The notes: generated by a model not told the origin, from the sequence alone. A stretch of DNA of 17,322 nucleotides from Lachnospiraceae bacterium (GCA_017615375.1 JAGAAH010000213.1:1-17322); one strand, 5' to 3'. Shown: positions 1-7,043, counted from the stretch's first letter. Numbers and translations are program-made.

Positions 1-1
1 A

Positions 2-298
2 GCTTTGGAAGCAAATCTTGCAAACCTTAAGAGCAATCTTGAGCAGCAGGGCATTAAAATCGCCGATGTTGAAGTAACAGTAGAAAGCCACGCTTTTGAA
101 CAGAATCTTCAGCAGGACGGAAGCCGCGAACAGGAACAGCTTGCAAAGGAAATGCAGCAGGAGACAGTCAGAAACTTAAGAACAATTAACTTAAGAGAAG
201 TTGGATTGGCAGAGCTTAAAGGCCTTATGTCAGAAGAAGATATCGTTGTTGCAAAGATGATGGCAGATAACGGTAACACACTTAATATTAAAGCTTAA
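2..298 (+). CDS. fliK: Flagellar hook-length control protein FliK, C-terminal fragment
   Basis: This is the 3' end of a gene that begins before the window; the open frame runs in from the edge and stops at TAA 296-298. About 98 residues are visible. They match the C-terminal FliK (Flg_hook) domain: an opening 'LxxLKSNLEQQGIKI' helix, then 'VEVTVESHAFEQNL', as expected for the conserved export-switch domain that contacts FlhB when the hook reaches full length. The end is Gln/Glu rich and then helical. In the cell FliK is a secreted ruler that changes export specificity from hook to filament subunits. The hook-cap gene flgD follows after 20 bp, the usual order in Firmicutes. The family call rests on this domain plus position; the N-terminal ruler part cannot be judged here. 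Confidence 0.88.
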   Translation, partial: ALEANLANLKSNLEQQGIKIADVEVTVESHAFEQNLQQDGSREQEQLAKEMQQETVRNLRTINLREVGLAELKGLMSEEDIVVAKMMADNGNTLNIKA

Positions 299-318
299 GT
301 AAGAAAGGAGATTAGAAG

Positions 319-1044
319 ATGGCAATTACAGCATTGATTGAGAATGGTAAAGTAATTGATACCGGTGCAAATACCTCTTCGAAGTCCAAAGAACAGGGCA
401 ATAATTCGGTTAATGAAGACATGTTCTTACAGTTACTTGTAGCCGAAATGAAGTATCAGGATCCGTTGGAGCCAACTTCCAATACCGAATGGGTTTCGCA
501 GTATGCGACATTTACACAGATTGAGCAGAGCTCGGCAATGCAGCAGTCAATGAAGCAGATGGAAGCTCAGGAGCTTGTAGGTAAGGAAGTAATCATGAAG
601 TCAACCAACAGCGTAACAGGCGAGACAAGTTACTTCAGCGGTGTTGTAGATTACATGTATGTTGAAGGAAACGACGTATTCCTTTCAATTAACGATCAGC
701 TCTATAACATAGATGATCTTGATTCTGTAGTTAACGGTGATTATATGAAGGCAGTATCGGTTGCCAAGGATTTCGAGGCAATGATGAATAAGCTTCCTAA
801 CGTTAATCAGTTAACAGCAGCAGATAAGACTCTTATCGAGACGGTTAGAGCAACATACGACGCAATGACATCGTACCAGAAGGAATTCGTAAGCCAGGAA
901 CTTGTTAACCAGTTAGAAAAGCTCGAACAGAAGATTAAAGAGTTGACGGCAGCAACAGATACCGAAGAGCCGGAAGACACAAACGAAACGGAAACTATCG
1001 AAGAGATAGCGGAAGAAGAACCTGAAAATACTGAAGAAGCTTAG
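319..1044 (+). CDS. flgD: Flagellar hook assembly (hook cap) protein FlgD with unusual C-terminal extension
   Basis: FlgD is the scaffold cap on which hook subunits polymerise; it is exported and later lost. The ATG has a strong site (AAGAAAGGAG, 301-310) 8 bp upstream. Residues 31-85 carry the FlgD N-terminal signature: 'MFLQLLVAEMKYQDPLEP', then 'EWVSQYATFTQIEQ'. Residues 86-140 look like the small beta (Tudor-like) domain ('ELVGKEVIMK...FSGVVDYMYVEGNDVFLSI'). From about residue 145 to 209 comes an all-helical segment with 'TAADKTLIETVRATYDAMTSYQKEFV', which resembles the short helical repeats of Gram-positive secreted and surface proteins rather than the FnIII part of proteobacterial FlgD. 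A strongly acidic tail of about 30 residues ends the protein. At 241 aa it is much longer than the short Bacillus FlgD. The FlgD assignment is firm; the origin of the extension is inference. Confidence 0.93.
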   Translation: MAITALIENGKVIDTGANTSSKSKEQGNNSVNEDMFLQLLVAEMKYQDPLEPTSNTEWVSQYATFTQIEQSSAMQQSMKQMEAQELVGKEVIMKSTNSVTGETSYFSGVVDYMYVEGNDVFLSINDQLYNIDDLDSVVNGDYMKAVSVAKDFEAMMNKLPNVNQLTAADKTLIETVRATYDAMTSYQKEFVSQELVNQLEKLEQKIKELTAATDTEEPEDTNETETIEEIAEEEPENTEEA

Positions 1045-1060
1045 TCGATAGGATATCGAC
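1044..1060 (+). other. Small intercistronic hairpin after flgD
   Basis: The arms GTCGATA (1044-1050) and TATCGAC (1054-1060) pair perfectly around a 3-base GGA loop, beginning at the last base of the flgD stop codon. No T-run follows, so it is not a terminator. It may stabilise mRNA ends or affect coupling to the next gene; that role is inference. Confidence 0.45.
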
Positions 1061-1082
1061 AATCCGGAAAGGAGTGAATGAA

Positions 1083-1487
1083 ATGGATTTCAACAAAATT
1101 CAAAATCAGTTTGCTTCAATTGAACAGGTTACCGACCAGTATTTAAATTCCCAGAAGAAAGCGGGAGTATCGCAGATACCTAATTCCGGAATGACTTTCG
1201 AAGAAATCTTAAGTCACAGAACCCGCGAGATAACAGATCTTAAGTTCAGCAAGCATGCAGAGAACAGGCTTAATGAAAGAAACATCATGTTATCAAATGA
1301 CCAGATGAAGCGCCTTAATGAAGGTACGATGAAGGCTTTTGACAAGGGAATTAATGAGTCATTGGTATTGGTGGATTCACTTGCTTTTATAGTTAATACA
1401 AAAAGTAATACTGTAATCACTGCACTTGATTCACTTGATTCAAACGAAAACGTATATACAAATATTGATGGGGCAGTCATTATATAG
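1083..1487 (+). CDS. Conserved flagellar operon protein of unknown function (TIGR02530/'flg_new'-like)
   Basis: This encodes a 134-residue soluble protein with no signal peptide or membrane segment. I chose ATG 1083 because the ribosome site AAAGGAG (1068-1074) lies 8 bp before it; the in-frame GTG at 1074 overlaps that site and is unlikely to be used. The N-terminal third is Gln/Asn rich and looks flexible. The C-terminal part has 'DLKFSKHAENRLNERNI', followed by a helix and a beta-rich end ('LVLVDSLAFIVNTKSNTVITALD'). I recognise this as the small protein usually found between flgD and flgE in Firmicutes and annotated only as 'flagellar operon protein'. Its position between the hook cap and the hook suggests a role in hook assembly, perhaps as chaperone or regulator, but no function can be assigned from the sequence. 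Confidence 0.82.
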   Translation: MDFNKIQNQFASIEQVTDQYLNSQKKAGVSQIPNSGMTFEEILSHRTREITDLKFSKHAENRLNERNIMLSNDQMKRLNEGTMKAFDKGINESLVLVDSLAFIVNTKSNTVITALDSLDSNENVYTNIDGAVII

Positions 1488-1508
1488 TTGGACCTTTATG
1501 GAAACTTA

Positions 1509-1560
1509 TCTCCCTGACCGACTGACGGGAGAATTGACAATGCCCCCTCTACAAGGAGGG
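1509..1560 (+). promoter_or_regulatory. Two hairpins before flgE, the second covering its ribosome binding site
   Basis: In the 81-bp gap before flgE, TCTCCC (1509-1514) can pair with GGGAGA (1527-1532). CCCTC (1545-1549) can pair with GAGGG (1556-1560) around loop TACAAG. The second stem contains the core of the flgE ribosome site AAGGAGGG (1553-1560). If it forms, it would mask the site and lower or gate flgE translation. The pairing is visible in the sequence; control of translation is inference. Confidence 0.4.
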
Positions 1561-1568
1561 TATGTCCT

Positions 1569-3659
1569 ATGATGAGATCACTTTATTCTGGTGTTGCAGG
1601 ACTTAAGACACACCAGACAAAGATGGACGTTATCGGTAACAATATCGCTAACGTTAACACTGTAGCCTTCAAGGGCTCAAGAGTAACTTTTAACGACATT
1701 ATGTATCAGACAACATCGTCTGCATCCGGACCTAATAACTTAACCGGTGTCGGTGGTATCAATGCTAAGCAGATCGGTCTTGGTGTTACATTAGCAACAA
1801 CAACTACATCGATTACAACTGCAGGTGCTACACAGACAACAGGTTCTGCACTCGACTGTAAGATTAACGGTAATAGCTTTTTCATCGTTAATAACGGTAC
1901 CGAGAATGTATTTACAAGAGTAGGTTCGTTCTATTTTGATGCAATCGGTAACTTATGTCTTTCGTCAACAGGTTATAACGTAATGGGTTGGCAGGTTGAT
2001 CCTACCAACGGACAGATTAGAAAAGATACAGTATCTGCTTTAAGAATCATGTCTGAAGCAAACCTTGTATCTCCGCCTGAGGCAACAACAAATGCGGTTG
2101 CTACAGGTATCCTTGATGCGAACTCTACAGCAGTTGAGACAGAAGAAGGTTATGTTATGAACCTTAACTTCTATGATGCATTGGGTTATCAGTATACGGC
2201 TAAGTTTAAAGTTGTAACTGATAAGTCGGGAGAACCGGGACTTTATGATGTATCTCTTTCGGATATTCTTGATGTTAACGGTAATTCAATCCTTACAGGA
2301 CAGGTAACTGCAAAAGACTTATTCGGTTCTGCAGATACTTCGGTTAAGGATACAGGTACACTTCTTGCAGGTAGATATCCTAACGTTGTGGCTATCGACC
2401 TTGCTGCAGAGAATGCAACTGTTGTTAACGTTGATACAACAAATCCTGATTTCAAATTATATCATCATTATTTAACAAGCGTTGATGGCGGAGATCCTGC
2501 AACAACAAAGATTGAAGGTTCCGATATCTACGTTGACCAGAACGGCAAGTATTATGCAAGACGTGAGGAGACAACAGGCGGTTCAACAACAGTTACTTAC
2601 ATCCCTCTTTCCGACAGTTCTGATGAATACGCTAATGATGTAGCAAAGACAGCGCTCAATATTAAGAATTATTTCAAGAATAACTTTGCAAATGTTGACT
2701 CCGATCTTTATGTAGACGGTAACTCAACATATAAGAATGCAACTGTTTACTCTGATTTCCTTGAAATCGGCGGACAGAAGTTTGCTACAACCAATGGCTG
2801 GAGACTTACGGGTGATGTAACTGATGCTGAACATCCGACAGCATTGTACTTATACAATCCTTCAACAGGTGAGCATATTCCTATGAACGGTACTACAGAA
2901 GCAACATGGAATGATGTAACGGAAATGATGACTTACCTTGAAGATCCTGCATATTTCAAGACAGCTGCAAACCATCAGACAATCGTAGATATTTTAAGCG
3001 TTGCTGATGTTAAGGCTACACTTGATAACGATAACGATAAGGATAACTACACAGATTACATCGTTGATCTTGTAGGTACAAAGTATTATACACAGCTTAG
3101 ATTCAATACCGATGACGGTACATTCGCTTCAATTGGTTCATCAGATATTGCAACACTTGCAATGAAGAACCTTGATGGAAAGTTTGAGAACATTTCAATC
3201 GACTTTACAACAGTATCAATGTTCAATAACGGCGGTACATCAACAATGGGAATGGAATCCGGTAGCGTTGGTTCAACTGCAGGAGCAGGTAAGAAGCTCG
3301 GTGCTATGACCGGTGTATCCATTAACTCAAACGGTATGATCTACGGTTCATATGATAACGGTAATACGGTTCTTTTGGGACAGATAGCAGTAGCAAAGTT
3401 TGCTAACGCTTCAGGTCTTGAAATGATTGGTGACGGATGTTATCAGACAACACTTAACTCCGGATCTTTCGACGGAATCGGTGTTGACGTATCGGCAGAC
3501 GGTGGTTCATTAACAACCGGTGCACTCGAAATGTCAAACGTTGATTTGTCAGCTGAATTTACCGATATGATTACAACTCAGAGAGGTTTCCAGGCAAACA
3601 GCCGTGTTATTACAACATCGGATACTTTACTTGAAGAACTCATCAATCTTAAGAGATAA
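1569..3659 (+). CDS. flgE: Flagellar hook protein FlgE (long form, 696 aa)
   Basis: FlgE polymerises into the hook, the universal joint between rod and filament. The N-terminus 'MMRSLYSGVAGLKTHQTKMDVIGNNIANVNTVAFKGSR' is the rod/hook D0 signature, and the end 'EFTDMITTQRGFQANSRVITTSDTLLEELINLKR' is the matching C-terminal D0 helix. The 'GVSINSNGMIYGSYDNGNTVLLGQIAVAKF' block before it is typical of FlgE/F/G. The region around residues 230-510 is a large beta-rich, Asn/Asp/Thr-rich insertion, presumably the surface-exposed D2/D3 domains, making this protein considerably longer than the roughly 260-400 aa of many hook proteins. Two adjacent ATGs (1569, 1572) follow AAGGAGGG at suitable spacing; I keep the first. 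Codon choice looks like that of a highly expressed structural protein. FlgF and FlgG share the end motifs, but size and position after flgD favour FlgE. Confidence 0.92.
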   Translation: MMRSLYSGVAGLKTHQTKMDVIGNNIANVNTVAFKGSRVTFNDIMYQTTSSASGPNNLTGVGGINAKQIGLGVTLATTTTSITTAGATQTTGSALDCKINGNSFFIVNNGTENVFTRVGSFYFDAIGNLCLSSTGYNVMGWQVDPTNGQIRKDTVSALRIMSEANLVSPPEATTNAVATGILDANSTAVETEEGYVMNLNFYDALGYQYTAKFKVVTDKSGEPGLYDVSLSDILDVNGNSILTGQVTAKDLFGSADTSVKDTGTLLAGRYPNVVAIDLAAENATVVNVDTTNPDFKLYHHYLTSVDGGDPATTKIEGSDIYVDQNGKYYARREETTGGSTTVTYIPLSDSSDEYANDVAKTALNIKNYFKNNFANVDSDLYVDGNSTYKNATVYSDFLEIGGQKFATTNGWRLTGDVTDAEHPTALYLYNPSTGEHIPMNGTTEATWNDVTEMMTYLEDPAYFKTAANHQTIVDILSVADVKATLDNDNDKDNYTDYIVDLVGTKYYTQLRFNTDDGTFASIGSSDIATLAMKNLDGKFENISIDFTTVSMFNNGGTSTMGMESGSVGSTAGAGKKLGAMTGVSINSNGMIYGSYDNGNTVLLGQIAVAKFANASGLEMIGDGCYQTTLNSGSFDGIGVDVSADGGSLTTGALEMSNVDLSAEFTDMITTQRGFQANSRVITTSDTLLEELINLKR

Positions 3660-3695
3660 TAATTATTTATTAGTTTAATATTGAAAATTTAGTGT

Positions 3696-3742
3696 ATATT
3701 GGGGGACGCAACTTCTTGCTCCCCCAATATCTTGTATTTTTT
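3696..3742 (+). terminator. Strong rho-independent terminator after flgE
   Basis: The arms ATATTGGGGG (3696-3705) and CCCCCAATAT (3721-3730) pair perfectly. Inside them an A-T pair and GCAA/TTGC extend the stem around a CTTC loop, with one bulged C at 3707. A T-run (3737-3742) follows within a few bases. It ends or strongly reduces transcription from the hook genes and lies 37 bp after the flgE stop codon. Confidence 0.9.
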
Positions 3743-3765
3743 ATGAAAAAATACATAAATATGAG

Positions 3766-3794
3766 TAGACAAGATGATAAAAGTTTAGTAAAAT
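3766..3794 (+). promoter_or_regulatory. Probable sigma-A-type promoter for the motA transcription unit
   Basis: TAGACA (3766-3771) matches the -35 consensus at 5 of 6 bases. TAAAAT (3789-3794) matches the -10 consensus at 5 of 6 bases, and the spacer is exactly 17 bp. It lies just after the terminator and would start RNA near 3801, leaving a leader of about 80 bases before motA. I found no convincing sigma-D (TAAA/GCCGATAA) motif here. The match is visible; activity is predicted. Confidence 0.62.
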
Positions 3795-3810
3795 GTAAAC
3801 AGATTATTTT

Positions 3811-3853
3811 AATGTCTCATAGTGTGTTCTGTTTTAGATAACAGAGCGACATT
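3811..3853 (+). promoter_or_regulatory. Structured leader (stem-loop) upstream of motA
   Basis: TCTGTT (3828-3833) pairs with AACAGA (3840-3845) around a 6-base loop. AATGTC (3811-3816) pairs with GACATT (3848-3853), closing a longer, asymmetrically interrupted stem. The 9-base word ATTTTAATG also occurs twice (3806-3814 and 3851-3859). There is no T-run, so this is not a terminator. It sits in the predicted 5' leader of motA and could be an mRNA stability or protein-binding element; no known riboswitch fold is recognisable. Confidence 0.35.
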
Positions 3854-3883
3854 TTAATGACAGGAAGAAGAGGGTTTAACCAT

Positions 3884-4675
3884 ATGGATATAGCTTCACT
3901 CGCGGGTCTCATATTAGGTTTTTTAATGGTTGTATTCGGTATATTCAGTTCCGGTGGTGTGTCAGCCTTCGGTAACTTCATTGATATACCTTCAGTTATT
4001 ATTACAATCGGCGGCTCTATATGTGGTGTTATTGCGTCCAATACAATGCCTGACTTTATTGCGGGTTTGAAAGGTTTTACGCTTTCGATTAAGGCATCCA
4101 CAGACGATCCCGAGACCGTTATTAAGACAATTATTGATTTATCCAACGTAGCAAGGAAAGAAGGCTTGCTTGCTTTGGATGAAGCAAGTAACTCTATAGA
4201 AGATCAGTTTTTAAGAAAAGGCGTTATGCTTGTAGTAGACGGTACCGATCCTGAATTGGTACGAGGAATTCTTGAAACCGATCTTGTTTGCATTGAAGAA
4301 AGACATAAGAAAGTTATAGGCGTATGGGACAAGTGGCAAGACTTGGGTCCTGCATGGGGAATGATCGGTACGTTAATCGGTCTTGTTAACATGCTTAAGA
4401 ACCTCGAGGATGCATCAACCATCGGTCCTAATATGGCGGTAGCTTTGCTTACTACTTTGTATGGTTCTTTGATTGCAAACTGGATTTGTAACCCTACAGC
4501 TTCGAAACTTCGTGTAAAGAATGCCACCGAAATTATGATGAAAGATATTATGGTTGAAGGTCTTCTTTCAATTCAGGCGGGCGAGAACCCACGTGTAATC
4601 GAAGAGAAGCTTAAGTCATTCTTGTCACCTAAGAATCGTGAAGCCATGAAGGAAGGTTCCGGAGGTGAAGAATAG
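3884..4675 (+). CDS. motA: Flagellar motor stator protein MotA
   Basis: MotA forms the five-subunit ring of the stator that, with MotB, turns ion flow into torque. I place the start at ATG 3884 because AGAGGG (3869-3874) lies 9 bp upstream and 'MDIASLAGLILGFLMVVFGIF' is the usual MotA start; the in-frame ATG at 3857 lacks a good ribosome site. The product is 263 aa with four membrane segments, roughly residues 3-22, 33-51, 152-171 and 183-203. The family prolines are present: P156 in 'LGPAWGMIGTLIGL' and P204 in 'ICNPTASKL'. The cytoplasmic loop has 'ARKEGLLALDE', carrying the Arg and Glu that face FliG. The gene runs into motB with a 1-base overlap. Whether protons or sodium drive it cannot be settled from this sequence alone. 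Confidence 0.96.
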   Translation: MDIASLAGLILGFLMVVFGIFSSGGVSAFGNFIDIPSVIITIGGSICGVIASNTMPDFIAGLKGFTLSIKASTDDPETVIKTIIDLSNVARKEGLLALDEASNSIEDQFLRKGVMLVVDGTDPELVRGILETDLVCIEERHKKVIGVWDKWQDLGPAWGMIGTLIGLVNMLKNLEDASTIGPNMAVALLTTLYGSLIANWICNPTASKLRVKNATEIMMKDIMVEGLLSIQAGENPRVIEEKLKSFLSPKNREAMKEGSGGEE

Positions 4676-5478
4676 TGGCCAAGAAGAAACAAGAAGAACA
4701 AGTTAAGACCGGTGGTTGGATTACAACATTCTCCGACCTTATGAATTTGCTTCTTTGCTTCTTCGTATTGCTTTTCTCCATGTCTACGGTAGATGCGCAG
4801 AAGTTCCAGGAAGTTATAGCTTCACTGCAGAATTCCTTCAGTATCCTGCCGCAGGGCGGTTCGTCGGTCGGCGACGGAAGAATGGTCGGAAGTGGTATAA
4901 GTCAGTTGAAGGAACTTGATATATACTTTAATCAGGTTATTAATAACAATTCCGACGGTGATAGCGAAGATAAGAGCGACGTTAAAGAGGAATTCGATAA
5001 GGAAGCCGAGAAGGAATCCGAGAAAATGGCTGAAGAAATCAGCAAACTTCTTCAGGAAGCCGGTCTTGCAGATAAAGTAAATGTCGAATTTAATCAACAT
5101 TTCGTACTTTTGACACTAAATGGTGCTATACTGTTTGATTCAGGTAAGGCTGAGATAATGAAAGAGGCTAAGCCGATTATAGAGAAAATAGCGATTATTC
5201 TCAAGAAATATGAGAAGAACATCATTGAAGTCGAAGGTCATACGGATAATGTCCCTTTGTCGGGCAAGTCAAAGTATGAAAATAACGATGTTTTATCGTT
5301 CTACAGAGCTTTGACGGTTGCCAACTATATTAAAGAGATAGCCAATGTCGATCCTAAGCGTTTAAAGTATGCGGGACGCGGCGAGACGATTCCTGTGGCA
5401 TCCAACAATACCGCCGAAGGAAGAGCTAAGAACAGAAGAGTAGAGATTAAGATATATAATAGCTTTTATTCAAATTAA
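4675..5478 (+). CDS. motB: Flagellar motor stator protein MotB
   Basis: MotB is the peptidoglycan-anchored stator subunit that carries the ion-binding aspartate. The GTG start overlaps the motA stop by one base and has GGAGGTG (4661-4667) 7 bp upstream. After a short basic, Gln/Glu-rich tail, 'WITTFSDLMNLLLCFFVLLFS' forms the single membrane helix with the ion-carrying Asp at residue 21. An amphipathic stretch just after it fits the plug. Residues about 95-125 form a very charged Asp/Glu/Lys linker. The C-terminal half is an OmpA-like peptidoglycan-binding domain with 'VEGHTDNVPL' and 'GRAKNRRVEI'. Length (267 aa) is normal. MotA/MotB adjacency supports one stator unit; the paralogous PomB/MotS naming cannot be excluded. 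Confidence 0.95.
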   Translation: MAKKKQEEQVKTGGWITTFSDLMNLLLCFFVLLFSMSTVDAQKFQEVIASLQNSFSILPQGGSSVGDGRMVGSGISQLKELDIYFNQVINNNSDGDSEDKSDVKEEFDKEAEKESEKMAEEISKLLQEAGLADKVNVEFNQHFVLLTLNGAILFDSGKAEIMKEAKPIIEKIAIILKKYEKNIIEVEGHTDNVPLSGKSKYENNDVLSFYRALTVANYIKEIANVDPKRLKYAGRGETIPVASNNTAEGRAKNRRVEIKIYNSFYSN

Positions 5479-5488
5479 AGGAGCGACT

Positions 5489-6016
5489 ATGAAAAAGAAT
5501 TTAATGTCAGTATTGATTTTGGCTTTGTTGATTGTGAATCTTGTTATGACGGCGATGTTAACATTTTCCGTTATGCCGGCAGCTTCCAATGCCAATAAGC
5601 TTATAGAGCAGGTTGCAAATGCAATTCATCTTGAGCTTAATACAGGTAAAACAACCGGTCAGAATAATATTCCGCTTGATGATATTGTCCTTTATGAAGT
5701 TAATGAAGGAGAGCAGTTGGTTATTTCTCTTACACACGGAAGTGATAATACAGATCATATGTGTGTATTGAAGGTATATCTTTCACTTAACTCAAAGCAT
5801 GAGGATTATTCCAAATGGAGTCCGGACAAGATTAAGTCCCATGACAGTACGATTAAGAATTGTATTATCAATGTTATATCCAAGTATACCAAGGATGAAA
5901 TCAACAATCCTGATTTCCAGTATGAGGCTTCACAGAAAATCCTTGATGATTTGATAGCATTATTTGATTCTGACGTAATAGTAAGCGTAGGATTCAGTTA
6001 TCTTATTTGTCAGTAA
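5489..6016 (+). CDS. fliL: Flagellar basal body-associated protein FliL
   Basis: FliL is a single-pass membrane protein that encircles stators and supports torque. The ATG follows AAAGGAG (5477-5483), which overlaps the motB stop, implying tight coupling. The 175-aa product starts 'MKKNLMSVLILALLIVNLVMTAMLTFSVMP', a basic N-terminus followed by one membrane helix (about residues 6-30). The extracytoplasmic domain has the expected alternation of strands and a long helix, with 'CVLKVYLSLNSKHEDY' in the FliL core. It lies between motB and fliM, the usual place. FliL is poorly conserved, so the call leans on topology and context as well as sequence. Confidence 0.88.
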   Translation: MKKNLMSVLILALLIVNLVMTAMLTFSVMPAASNANKLIEQVANAIHLELNTGKTTGQNNIPLDDIVLYEVNEGEQLVISLTHGSDNTDHMCVLKVYLSLNSKHEDYSKWSPDKIKSHDSTIKNCIINVISKYTKDEINNPDFQYEASQKILDDLIALFDSDVIVSVGFSYLICQ

Positions 6017-6061
6017 TTATTATTTGATTTGACTTTTGGTAATGACAGGTGGTGAGGGAAC

Positions 6062-7039
6062 ATGGGAGAGGTCTTATCTCAAAACGAGATAGACAGTTTG
6101 CTTCAAGCTTTAAACAGTGGTGAACTGGATGTTGAAGAGATAAAAGAGAATACCGAGAAACAGGCTAAGAATTACGACTTTGCAAGACCTGCCAAGTTCT
6201 CCAAAGAACACTTACGTACACTAGAGATTATATTTGAGCATTACGGACGACTTTTATCGACTACGATGCCTGCATATCTTCGTAAAACGGTGCAAGTTGA
6301 GATTATGAACTCGGAAGCCGTTACATATTCCGAATTTTCCAATGCACTTTCTAACCCGGTTATTCTGGGAATTGTTGATTTTGCACCACTTAACGGTAAC
6401 GTTATTATGGAGCTTGCAACCAACCTTGGATATGCGATGGTAGACAGAATGCTTGGCGGACCCGGGGACCCGCTTGAGCGAAGCAGAGAATTCTCGGAGA
6501 TTGAGCTTTTAATAGTTGAGAGAATGTTGTCCATTGCAATAGATTTGTTACGAGAGCCGTGGGAAAACGTTATCGACTTGTACCCAAGACTCGAACGTAT
6601 CGAGACCAACTCACAGTTCGCACAGATTATAAGCCCGAGTGAAATGATTGCGATTGTAACAATCAATCTTAAAATCGGTGATGTAGAAGGTCTTATGAAT
6701 GTCTGTCTTCCATATTTAACGTTGGAAGATGTTATGGACAAATTGAACACAAAATACTGGTATTCTAATACTAAGGCTAAGAAAGAATTGGAATACAGAG
6801 ATAATATCGAGATGCTTATCAATCATGCACCGATGCCGGTTAAAGCGGTTCTCGGCAACAGCATCATTTCGGTCGATGATTTTATTAATCTGCAAGTCGG
6901 AGATATTATCAGACTCGACAATAAAGCTGATAACGAATTATCGGTTTATGTCGGAAATATAGAGAAGTTTAAAGCATTACCGGGTTCATCCGGGGATAAT
7001 TATGCTGTTCAGATAACAGAAATTTTAAGAGAGGAGTAG
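6062..7039 (+). CDS. fliM: Flagellar motor switch protein FliM
   Basis: FliM is the C-ring subunit that binds phosphorylated CheY and sets rotation direction. The start follows a GGTGGTGAGGG site (6049-6058). The N-terminal 'VLSQNEIDSLLQAL' is the CheY-binding peptide. The middle domain (about residues 45-225), a CheC-like fold that contacts FliG, contains 'RPAKFSKEHLRTLEIIFEHYGR' and 'LGGPGDPLERSREFSEIE'. The C-terminal SpoA domain (about residues 245-323) carries 'APMPVKAVLGNSIISVDDFINLQVGDIIRLD' and pairs with FliY/FliN. Length (325 aa) is normal. It is followed 4 bp later by fliY, whose ribosome site lies within the end of fliM. Confidence 0.97.
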   Translation: MGEVLSQNEIDSLLQALNSGELDVEEIKENTEKQAKNYDFARPAKFSKEHLRTLEIIFEHYGRLLSTTMPAYLRKTVQVEIMNSEAVTYSEFSNALSNPVILGIVDFAPLNGNVIMELATNLGYAMVDRMLGGPGDPLERSREFSEIELLIVERMLSIAIDLLREPWENVIDLYPRLERIETNSQFAQIISPSEMIAIVTINLKIGDVEGLMNVCLPYLTLEDVMDKLNTKYWYSNTKAKKELEYRDNIEMLINHAPMPVKAVLGNSIISVDDFINLQVGDIIRLDNKADNELSVYVGNIEKFKALPGSSGDNYAVQITEILREE

Positions 7040-7043
7040 GGAT

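Noticed and set aside
1074..1082. GTG 1074 as start of the small flagellar operon protein
   Set aside because: The GTG overlaps the AAAGGAG ribosome site; ATG 1083 has the correct spacing.
1509..1532. Hairpin before flgE as a terminator
   Set aside because: The stem is only 6 bp with a 12-base loop and no T-run follows.
1534..1562. Perfect TTGACA (1534-1539) before flgE as a promoter -35 box
   Set aside because: At 17 bp downstream the -10 position falls on AGGGTA inside the ribosome site, and no good -10 exists at nearby spacings.
3857..3883. ATG 3857 as the motA start
   Set aside because: No ribosome site precedes it, whereas ATG 3884 has AGAGGG at 9 bp and gives the usual MotA N-terminus.
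5160..5185. GCCGATTA-like sigma-D -10 box in motB
   Set aside because: There is no TAAA at the right distance, the match is partial, and it lies in the middle of a coding region.
6241..6822. Long open frame (193 codons) on the minus strand
   Set aside because: It lies wholly inside fliM, has no ribosome site or family motif, and reads as a low-complexity Ser/Ile-rich shadow of the real gene.
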